This document shows, piece after piece, positions 8,990 to 15,810 of a stretch of 18,869 bases of DNA. Position 1 is the first letter of the stretch, and each line of letters opens with the position of its first letter. The stretch covers positions 1 to 18,869 of the forward strand of contig JAZRVS010000092.1 of the NCBI GenBank assembly GCA_045599365.1, read 5' to 3'. The notes below the pieces were generated by a model. The model searched no databases and was not told the DNA's origin. It saw nothing but the letters and a program-made list of their open reading frames with translations. The DNA comes from UBA1715 sp045599365 (lineage in GTDB: Bacteria > Bacteroidota > Bacteroidia > Bacteroidales > UBA1715). Position numbers and translations under genes: made by a program.

Positions 8990-9469
8990 TTAAATTATTT
9001 TATTTTTAAACAGAATCACACATTCGGTTTTTTGTATATCCCCAAATGGTATTTCCGTAACGAATTCCATTTCTTTCTTTTTGTTTTTGGGTGGAACTTT
9101 CACCACATCGGTATGTCTCACAACGACCTTTTCTTCGGTTGCAGAAAGCATTTCGCCCACATACTTCCGTTCCGCTGTTGTAACACAAACCATTTTTCCT
9201 ACATTTTTCTGATATTGACGAAAAACTTTAAATGGATCAGACAAACTCACAGATGTAACTGTTAATTCGTAATCCTCAACATCACGACTGAGATTTGCTT
9301 CTATAAAATTACTCAATTCTACACATTTGTCAATATCAACAGAAGAATCGGCATCAACCTCAACCACAATCACATTTGATGAAGAGATTGACAAAGAAAC
9401 TAAAAACAAATCTGTCCCTTCGGCAAATGATGCTACCAATGTCTCTATTTTTTCCTTTTCTATAGCCAT
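8990..9469 (-). CDS. rimP: Ribosome maturation factor RimP
   Basis: The 159-residue product assists 30S subunit assembly. The N-terminal alpha/beta domain carries the conserved run DVEDYELTVTSVSLSDPFKV, equivalent to the family pattern ending in S-x-PF. It is followed by a C-terminal SH3-like barrel (MVCVTTAERKYVGEMLSA onward) ending in Lys-rich strands and FGDIQKTECVILF. I chose ATG 9469-9467 (MAIEKEKIETLVASF); the frame extends to a TTG at 9481, which would add four residues and is less likely. It is the first gene of a probable rimP-nusA-infB-pssA-metG transcript. A -7-like box and a 7-bp GC-rich hairpin with a T-tract sit directly upstream, the hairpin ending about 14 bases before the ATG, so expression may be controlled at the leader. 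Confidence 0.95.
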   Translation of the reverse strand: MAIEKEKIETLVASFAEGTDLFLVSLSISSSNVIVVEVDADSSVDIDKCVELSNFIEANLSRDVEDYELTVTSVSLSDPFKVFRQYQKNVGKMVCVTTAERKYVGEMLSATEEKVVVRHTDVVKVPPKNKKKEMEFVTEIPFGDIQKTECVILFKNKII

Positions 9470-9483
9470 ATATGCAAACAAAA

Positions 9484-9503
9484 AGGGGACTTACTCGTCC
9501 CCT
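9484..9503 (-). terminator. Terminator-like hairpin (possible attenuator) in the rimP leader
   Basis: On the minus strand AGGGGAC, a six-base loop GAGTAA, and GTCCCCT form a perfect 7-bp stem directly followed by TTTTT, then G and TTT. The T-tract occurs only on the minus-strand side, so it would act on transcription toward rimP. It lies between the possible -7 box and the rimP ATG. It could be a terminator of the upstream polysaccharide operon, an attenuator of the rimP-nusA-infB operon, or both. Confidence 0.6.
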
Positions 9504-9520
9504 CATTCAAAATCACGTGG

Positions 9521-9528
9521 CAAATATA
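9521..9528 (-). promoter_or_regulatory. Possible -7 box (TATATTTG) for the rimP-nusA-infB operon
   Basis: An exact TAnnTTTG match on the minus strand lies in the 179-base gap before rimP. The nearest upstream TTTG (9541-9544) is only 12 bases away, closer than the usual -33 to -7 spacing in Bacteroidota, so the -33 element is unclear. A start near 9514 would give a leader of about 45 bases containing the GC-rich hairpin. Confidence 0.45.
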
Positions 9529-9648
9529 TACTATTTTTTGCAAATAATTTGCTATAAAGAAATTTTTTTTGATTGATATATTTGTAAATAGTTTTCAGAT
9601 TTCTGTAGTTAGGTATCAGTTTGATTTCCTTAATAGTAAGTTGATTTC

Positions 9649-11646
9649 TCAAAGAGATTTTTCATAGCAGTTATCCAATTTTTCAAAGATTGAATTCTGA
9701 CTTTTGAATTCTGGAACAAGTTGCTTAAGAAGAGAGACAACCTCCATCTGACAATTACAATTATCATTCAACACGGTTGCCCGCCCATCAAGTTCATCAC
9801 AAAATCGTTGAACTTCGTCAAAGTTAACGCTACGGATTTTAGCCTTTCGAATCTTAGGATGCTCAGTCATGGTAGAATTTTCTTCAGTAGCAAGAACCTC
9901 TTCGTATAATTTTTCACCAGGTCTTAGACCAGTAATTTCAATCTTAATGTCTTTTTCTGGAACGTACCCAGCCAGCTTAATCATATTTTTTGCAAGATCA
10001 ATAATCTTGACTGGTTCACCCATATCAAACACAAAAATATCGCCTCCCGTACCTAAAGTTGCAGCCTCAGTCACAAGACGACAGGCTTCTGGAATGGACA
10101 TAAAGAAACGGCATATTTCGGGACTGGTAACAGTCAGCGGGCCTCCAGTTTCTAATTGTTTTTGAAAAAGAGGAACAACGGAACCACTGGAACCAAGTAC
10201 ATTTCCAAAACGAGTAGTAGTAAACATTGTACAACTTTTAATTTCTCCAGAAACTATGTTCTGACTCAATCCCTGTACATACATTTCTGCTGCACGTTTT
10301 GTAGCCCCCATCACATTCGTTGGATTGACAGCCTTGTCGGTGGAAATCATTATCATATTGCTGACACCATATTTAATGCAACAATCAGCAACATTCCTTG
10401 TACCAGTAATATTCGTTTTAATTGCTTCGCAAGGATTTTCTTCCATCAATGGAACGTGTTTATATGCGGCCGCATGAAATACTATTTGTGGTTGGTAATG
10501 TTCGAAAACATAATCAAGTCTATCGCGTTCGCACACATTACCAATTATTGGTTCAATCTTTACACGTTCTCCATCAGAAGCATTTTTCCCCCACTTTTCG
10601 TCAAGTTCAAGACGAATATTGTGAAGTGGCGTTTCTGCATTATCAAAAAGAACAATGGTTGATACTCCCAAATCAGCCATTTGACGACACAATTCGCTTC
10701 CTATACTTCCAGCCGCACCAGTTACCATCACCGTTTTTCCAAGAAACTTACTACGGACCTCTTTCATATTGATTTGTATTTCATCGCGACCAAGAAGATC
10801 TTCTATCTTGATTTCTCTAATTCCAAGTTTGAATTCGTTATCATTTAATAAAACACTATCTATATTGGGCGCTATCAGCATTTTTACTCCATAATCATGA
10901 CAAAATTTAACAACTCGTTCTTCTTCTTGATGAAGCTCTCTGAGCGTAGAAAAAATCAAAAAAGAAAAATTCTGTTTTTTGAAAATGGACTCTAAATCGT
11001 CCTGTGTATTGAATGAAAAAACTCTAAAACTGCAAACCTTTTGAGAGGTGTTTTTGCTATCATAATTGAGGATTCCACATATTTCATATTTTTTACTTTG
11101 GGTAAGAAAAGTTAGTAAAGAAATCGAAGATCGAGTTGTTCCATAAACCATCAATTTTCTTCTTAATCTCGTGGCTGGAGTTGCTATTTTTTCATACATA
11201 TCAATCAACAAGACTCGGGATAAAACAAGCAACGAAAATGTTATGAAATATTCCAAGACACATACAACAAGCAAGAAGTACAAGTAATGATATCCGAAGT
11301 GATTAACTTCATCTACAATAAAAAGCCACAATGTAACGATAATTGCAACTTTTGTTAGCACAGCACACGCAATTCTTTTCATATCTAAGACTTGAGTATG
11401 TCTAACTACGATGCGATACGTATGGAACAACGCAAAAGCTACAATAGACGCAAGAAACGAGGGAACGAGAACTTTGATAAAATAGTAATTTTCGGCAATA
11501 GACATCGGTTTCACTATCAATGCAACACAAAACGATGCCACAATAGATATAATCATATCGCAAGTTAAAACAATTCGACTATCCACGCAACCAAACGAAC
11601 CTACCTTGCTTTTTAAGAATCTATAATATTTTGCGTACGAAATCAT
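9649..11646 (-). CDS. Membrane-anchored NDP-sugar 4,6-dehydratase (WbpM/PglF/CapD type)
   Basis: The 665-residue product has about four N-terminal membrane helices (roughly 18-42, 50-72, 85-105, 112-140). A nucleotide-binding linker domain follows, then a short-chain dehydrogenase domain with the NAD motif TGAAGSIGSE (first Gly at 310). The active site shows STDKA (D437, K438) and an M446-x3-K450 pair, the Ser-Met-Lys arrangement of large dehydratases such as WbpM instead of Ser-Tyr-Lys. These enzymes convert UDP-GlcNAc to a UDP-4-keto-6-deoxy sugar at the inner membrane for polysaccharide or glycan synthesis. I used ATG 11646 (MISYAKYYRFL); a TTG at 11670 would add eight residues. It follows wzc by 38 bases. 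Together with the DegT aminotransferase at 15811-17133 it could make a 4-amino-4,6-dideoxy sugar. The exact substrate is inferred. Confidence 0.93.
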   Translation of the reverse strand: MISYAKYYRFLKSKVGSFGCVDSRIVLTCDMIISIVASFCVALIVKPMSIAENYYFIKVLVPSFLASIVAFALFHTYRIVVRHTQVLDMKRIACAVLTKVAIIVTLWLFIVDEVNHFGYHYLYFLLVVCVLEYFITFSLLVLSRVLLIDMYEKIATPATRLRRKLMVYGTTRSSISLLTFLTQSKKYEICGILNYDSKNTSQKVCSFRVFSFNTQDDLESIFKKQNFSFLIFSTLRELHQEEERVVKFCHDYGVKMLIAPNIDSVLLNDNEFKLGIREIKIEDLLGRDEIQINMKEVRSKFLGKTVMVTGAAGSIGSELCRQMADLGVSTIVLFDNAETPLHNIRLELDEKWGKNASDGERVKIEPIIGNVCERDRLDYVFEHYQPQIVFHAAAYKHVPLMEENPCEAIKTNITGTRNVADCCIKYGVSNMIMISTDKAVNPTNVMGATKRAAEMYVQGLSQNIVSGEIKSCTMFTTTRFGNVLGSSGSVVPLFQKQLETGGPLTVTSPEICRFFMSIPEACRLVTEAATLGTGGDIFVFDMGEPVKIIDLAKNMIKLAGYVPEKDIKIEITGLRPGEKLYEEVLATEENSTMTEHPKIRKAKIRSVNFDEVQRFCDELDGRATVLNDNCNCQMEVVSLLKQLVPEFKSQNSIFEKLDNCYEKSL

Positions 11647-11684
11647 AGCCTTACATTTTAGACGACACAATCTTCGAAAGAATA

Positions 11685-14057
11685 TTAATTGTTTGTTTTA
11701 TCATCTTGATAATAATTTCCATAATGATGATAATACCCATAATGAGAACCATAATGACCTTTAAATGAATCTGTACCATTTAATAGAAGTGTCAATTCTG
11801 GTAATTTGCGTTCAGTATAATACTTATCTATTTCAGGTAACATATCGCGTTCCATCACTCCAGCACGTACGATAAACAGAGTCTTATCTGCATATTGCGC
11901 TACGATTGAGGTGTCGGCCAAAATTTCTACAGGAGGACAATCAATAAAAATAAAATCATAATTGACTCTCAAGTTTTCTATAAGCGACTTCATTCTATCG
12001 CTGTATAGAAGTTCTGTTGGGTTTGGTGGCATTGCTCCTGATGGAATAATATATAAGTTTTCATGTTCTGGATATTCAAGTATTGGACAATTGTCTATAA
12101 CACCTGCCAAATAGTTGCTAAGCCCCTGTCTGGGTTTGCCTATAAGATCACTAAGTGAAGCATGTCGCATATCAACATCTATCATTACGACCTTTTTACC
12201 TTTTATAGCCATACAAGCAGCTAAATTCGCAGTAATGAAAGATTTTCCTGATCCTGGATTAAAAGAAGTTACTAAAATCACTTTCTTTTGCCCATTACCA
12301 ATCATAAATTCCAAATTGGAACGAACAACGCGAAATGCTTCATTAACTATATTTCGACTATTTGATTTTACCACAAGGTTCTCCGTAGCACCTTTTTCTG
12401 CCCGTTTTAATCGTACCATAGGTATTTCGCCAACGAATGGTGTAGAAAGTGATTCAATATCCTTACGTCCACGTACTACTGTATTGAAGATATTTCTTAG
12501 ATAAATGATATTAAATGGCACGAAAAGTCCCAACAAAAAAGCAAGCAACAATATACTACTTCTCTTTGGAGAAACGGGTTGAAGTCTGCCGTATGGCTTA
12601 GATACAATGCGAGTGTTGTATGCTGTAAAAGCTTGAGACAACTCATTTTCTTCTCTTTTCTGCAACAAATAGAGATATAATTCCTCTTTAACTTCCTGTT
12701 GACGTTCAATTGAGCGTAAGTCTCGTTCCAATATTGGAGTTGAAGTGAGACGGTCAACGTACTTATCTTGATTGCGTTGTTCTGCCTGTATGAGATGTTC
12801 CAAACGAACTTTCTCATTATCCAATCCACTAAGAATTGCTGTATGCATAGCTGCAAGTTCGTTATTGATTTCCTTCACGAGAGGACTTTCATTTGAACTC
12901 TGACGAGCAATATTATCTCGACGCAAAAGTTTGCTATTATAATCCTCTATCTGACTATTCAAGGAAGCACTACTGAGTCCTAAACCTGTTGGCAATAAAT
13001 TATAATTAGCTTTATCCTGACTCATGTAATTACGAATGTATCGCACCATATATAACTCATTAGTATATTGACGAATAGAATTTTCCGAATTGATTGCCTG
13101 AGTTATATTTTGAGTGGAAGAAGCATTCACATCTATCATATTGTTTTCACTCTTGAAAGAGGAAATGCCCTTATCAACCGCACCTAACTCTTCCTCTATC
13201 ACTCGTATTCGTTCGTTAATAAAATCAGAAGTAGAAACCGCAAGTAAGTTTTTGTCTTTCACCCAACTCTCATTGTAAACCGTAACTATTGTATTGAGAA
13301 TATCCTCCGCACGAGCAGGCACATAATCCTTACATGACATATTGATTAGTGCTGCTTGTTTATTAACCAATGAAAACGACATGTTTCTTTGAAGCGCACT
13401 TACGGCACTGTGGTAACCATGACGTGTGATATATATAGTTTGGTCAGTCAAATCAGTTTGTTTTTGATGAACACAAATGGTACCAATAGATGTTTGAACT
13501 GGCTTTTCCAAAGTACAGACATATTTTTCTTCGTCATTAATCTCAACTTCATCCAACTTTGTTTGCAAATTGGTGATTGAGATTTCTCCATTTTTGATAT
13601 TGAGTGTCATAGAAAAACCCTGTTCTGGACGAATTTCTGGCACTTCAACTTCAATTGGCAAATTATTTCCATATAATACGCCTTTTTCTGTCAAATATTT
13701 ATAGGTCGAATAAGTGTAGTCCAAATGCATACGCTTAACCGTTTCGAGCATAATATCCGTTGACTGGATACACAGAATTTCATTTTGCACATCACTCACC
13801 GTTCCAAATAAATTCATATCGCCCATATTTTGCAGTTTACTGGTGAACGAGCCAGAATTACGATTATTCTCTGGCTTAATCATGATAGTTGCACTACGGT
13901 TATATAACTTTGGGGTTACCCATAAATAACAAACAGCTAGTAGAAGGCAAAACATAACGGATAAGACAAACCATTTCCATTCGCCCTGACATTGGTACAA
14001 AAACTCTTTGAAACTTATAGAATTACTTTGTTGCTTTACATTATTTTTCTTTTCCAT
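11685..14057 (-). CDS. Wzc-like polysaccharide co-polymerase / BY-family tyrosine kinase
   Basis: The 790-residue inner-membrane protein controls polysaccharide chain length and export together with the Wza-like porin. A Wzz domain begins with a first membrane helix at about 29-50. A long periplasmic coiled-coil part follows, ending in a Pro-containing second membrane helix (about 500-522). The cytoplasmic kinase has the oligomerisation motif E573-x2-R576-x2-R579 and Walker A NPGSGKS (G602-S606). Walker A' is VVMIDVDMRH (D627, D629), and Walker B is FIFIDCPP (D706). The C-terminus has a tyrosine cluster (SHYGYYHHYGNYY), the expected autophosphorylation site. Kinase and co-polymerase are fused, as in Gram-negative Wzc. 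It starts 9 bases after the Wza-like gene. No low-molecular-weight phosphatase (Wzb) is present in the window. Confidence 0.95.
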   Translation of the reverse strand: MEKKNNVKQQSNSISFKEFLYQCQGEWKWFVLSVMFCLLLAVCYLWVTPKLYNRSATIMIKPENNRNSGSFTSKLQNMGDMNLFGTVSDVQNEILCIQSTDIMLETVKRMHLDYTYSTYKYLTEKGVLYGNNLPIEVEVPEIRPEQGFSMTLNIKNGEISITNLQTKLDEVEINDEEKYVCTLEKPVQTSIGTICVHQKQTDLTDQTIYITRHGYHSAVSALQRNMSFSLVNKQAALINMSCKDYVPARAEDILNTIVTVYNESWVKDKNLLAVSTSDFINERIRVIEEELGAVDKGISSFKSENNMIDVNASSTQNITQAINSENSIRQYTNELYMVRYIRNYMSQDKANYNLLPTGLGLSSASLNSQIEDYNSKLLRRDNIARQSSNESPLVKEINNELAAMHTAILSGLDNEKVRLEHLIQAEQRNQDKYVDRLTSTPILERDLRSIERQQEVKEELYLYLLQKREENELSQAFTAYNTRIVSKPYGRLQPVSPKRSSILLLAFLLGLFVPFNIIYLRNIFNTVVRGRKDIESLSTPFVGEIPMVRLKRAEKGATENLVVKSNSRNIVNEAFRVVRSNLEFMIGNGQKKVILVTSFNPGSGKSFITANLAACMAIKGKKVVMIDVDMRHASLSDLIGKPRQGLSNYLAGVIDNCPILEYPEHENLYIIPSGAMPPNPTELLYSDRMKSLIENLRVNYDFIFIDCPPVEILADTSIVAQYADKTLFIVRAGVMERDMLPEIDKYYTERKLPELTLLLNGTDSFKGHYGSHYGYYHHYGNYYQDDKTNN

Positions 14058-14066
14058 AACGTATAT

Positions 14067-14876
14067 TTATCTTGTCATGATTGATATGATGGATACGGCA
14101 AGAGAAGCAACCGAAATCCAAAAGCTTGTATTAACAAAATTATTACCATTAACTGTTGATTGGCGTTTGCGCACCTTGTTTGGCTCCACATACACCACGT
14201 CTCCTTGCTGCATAATATATGCTGGAGAAGAGAGCATTTGTTGCATATCGGTCAAATCAATATGATAGATCTGCGTTCCTTCTGATGTTTTCCGACTTAC
14301 CATCACATTTTCACGTTTTCCCAAAACGCTCAAATCAGAGGCTTGACTCAGAATATCCAAAATGGTAACATTGTCTTGCGTCAATTCATATCGACCAGGA
14401 CGATTAACTTCACCCATCACATTAACGTAAGCATTTGACAATTCTACATTTACAATGGCATCCTTGCAATGATTTTCAGTCACAAGACGATTTTTTATAT
14501 GTTCCGCAACTTCATCTCGTGTCATTCCATCCACCTTAATTTTCCCTAAAACAGGAAAATCTATAGTACCATCTGGCGATACGGTATAACTCATTGTGGC
14601 ATAAGAAGAATTATAGTTTTGACTTGAGTTGGCTACACCTAGTCTATAACCTACAACGGGGAGATTAAATGTTGCCGCCAATTCTGGTACAGAACTATGA
14701 ACGACTATCATCAATTTTTCTCCAGGCTGAACTTTCAGCGGTTGATTGCTGACATTCGTAATCAGAGTGTCTATTCCCGAAACATCCTGAAAATACGCAA
14801 CCTGTTTCGGTGCCGAGCAAGAGGCGAAAGCAACCGCACAAGCAATAGTAATAATGGCTATAAATAATTTCTTCAT
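14067..14876 (-). CDS. Wza-like polysaccharide export lipoprotein
   Basis: The 269-residue product begins with a lipoprotein signal peptide; the lipobox FASC puts the acylated Cys at residue 20. A Poly_export domain (GEKLMIVVHSSVPELAATF to VSPDGTIDFPVLGKIKVDGM, about 50-125) is followed by an SLBB domain (VNVMGEVNRPGRYEL to GDVVYVEP). A hydrophobic C-terminal segment (FWISVASLAVSIISIM) could be the membrane helix that crosses the outer membrane. It probably forms the outer-membrane export channel and partners with the adjacent Wzc-like kinase, 9 bases downstream. It is the first gene of the wza-wzc-dehydratase unit. About 255 bases separate it from the gene upstream, enough for its own promoter. 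Confidence 0.94.
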   Translation of the reverse strand: MKKLFIAIITIACAVAFASCSAPKQVAYFQDVSGIDTLITNVSNQPLKVQPGEKLMIVVHSSVPELAATFNLPVVGYRLGVANSSQNYNSSYATMSYTVSPDGTIDFPVLGKIKVDGMTRDEVAEHIKNRLVTENHCKDAIVNVELSNAYVNVMGEVNRPGRYELTQDNVTILDILSQASDLSVLGKRENVMVSRKTSEGTQIYHIDLTDMQQMLSSPAYIMQQGDVVYVEPNKVRKRQSTVNGNNFVNTSFWISVASLAVSIISIMTR

Positions 14877-15002
14877 TTTCGTAAATTTATATGTTAGTAT
14901 ATTTACCTTTCCGTCCTCACGGGATTATTTAATAGGCGCTGTCTTCATTATTCTTGTCTTTATATATCAATAACTTAAAGTCAAAAAAAATCAATTCAAT
15001 AA

Positions 15003-15010
15003 CAAAAATA
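15003..15010 (-). promoter_or_regulatory. Possible -7 box (TATTTTTG) for the wza-wzc-dehydratase unit
   Basis: In the 255-base gap before the Wza-like gene the minus strand reads TATTTTTG, matching TAnnTTTG. TTTG elements lie 17 bases (15028-15031) and 23 bases (15034-15037) upstream, flanking the usual -33 spacing. Use of this site would leave a leader of roughly 120 bases. The only other structure I see in the leader is a short CCGT/ACGG stem at 14911-14922. Confidence 0.4.
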
Positions 15011-15131
15011 TGCAATTTTTCTCAACACAAAGGCAAATGGTAGCAAAAGAGCTCGTCATTTTTATCACACATTGTTGGTGAGTAAATAGTTTACGATTTT
15101 GATTATTGACTCTACAGCAAGTCACTCAACC

Positions 15132-15746
15132 TTATTGCAGATTTTGCTCCGAGATAATAATCTGTTCTACAACATCTTTCACTTTTGCCCAGACATCGTC
15201 ACCTACCAACAAACCCGATTCGCGAATAGCGTTGTTCATGAAAGCATCAACACTTAGATTGTCACTAACGATTTTTACGGACGCAACTATTTTTAGACGA
15301 GACGAAAATGATGCTATATAGTTGAGTTCCATATCATAAAGCGTTGGTTCAGTCTTGTCCGACTCTGTAAAGAAACTATTCCCCGTATAGCATTGAAGTC
15401 CTTCATCAGAAAGGTGGAGCGGATTTGCGTAGTCATCAAATTTGTAGTTACCATCAGTATATCTAAAAGAGTCGCTCACCAAAGACACCGTTCCAACTTC
15501 AACATTGTTGCTTCCAGCATAGCCAATATTGATAATGCGTGTCCCCTCAGGAAGCTCGCTACATATCTTAATGACATTTCCTGCACCGACACCAGTCCTT
15601 ATGCATTCTATTTCTGGGAAAATCTCACGGCATTTGTTGTACTCTGCCTCTTCTGCAGCAAGGATTACAAACTGACCTTTATTGCTACAAGAACAGATGG
15701 TCACAGAAAGGACCATCATAATAAAAAAATGCTTCATGTTATTCAT
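15132..15746 (-). CDS. Predicted lipoprotein with a nucleoside phosphorylase (MTA/SAH nucleosidase-like) fold
   Basis: The 204-residue product starts with a signal peptide and lipobox ICSC (Cys 20), so it should be lipid-anchored outside the cytoplasm. The mature part resembles the purine/MTA phosphorylase superfamily. It shows FVILAAEEAEYN (E33, matching the catalytic Glu12 region of E. coli MtnN), TGVGAGN, IINIGYAG and VGTVSLVSDSFRYTDG. It continues with YTGNSFF, YDMELNYIA (E140, the ribose-binding Glu) and ASVKIVSDNLS (D162, the catalytic Asp position). Glu-to-Asp spacing is 22 residues, against 23 in MtnN by my recollection of that sequence. It is shorter than cytoplasmic MtnN (about 230). 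Its substrate and reason for export are unknown. It lies 64 bases after the aminotransferase gene, so it may share a transcript with the polysaccharide genes. Starts at M1 or M4 are both possible. Confidence 0.72.
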   Translation of the reverse strand: MNNMKHFFIMMVLSVTICSCSNKGQFVILAAEEAEYNKCREIFPEIECIRTGVGAGNVIKICSELPEGTRIINIGYAGSNNVEVGTVSLVSDSFRYTDGNYKFDDYANPLHLSDEGLQCYTGNSFFTESDKTEPTLYDMELNYIASFSSRLKIVASVKIVSDNLSVDAFMNNAIRESGLLVGDDVWAKVKDVVEQIIISEQNLQ

Positions 15747-15810
15747 ACCTTAATTACAATATGTTATTCTTCAGTGCGATGATACCAATAAAAAGTAAAA
15801 CAGGGCTATT

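Noticed and set aside
9577..9584. TATATTTG on the plus strand, a possible antisense promoter into the dehydratase gene
   Set aside because: There is no TTTG at suitable spacing upstream (the nearest are 25 and about 5 bases away), and such boxes occur by chance in AT-rich DNA.
9647..9657. Short TCTC/GAGA stem at the stop codon of the dehydratase gene as a terminator
   Set aside because: The stem is only 4 bp, with no T-tract following it on the minus strand.
12497..12856. A 119-codon minus-strand open frame inside the wzc gene in another frame
   Set aside because: The wzc frame is intact and conserved throughout; the alternative frame has a shadow-like composition.
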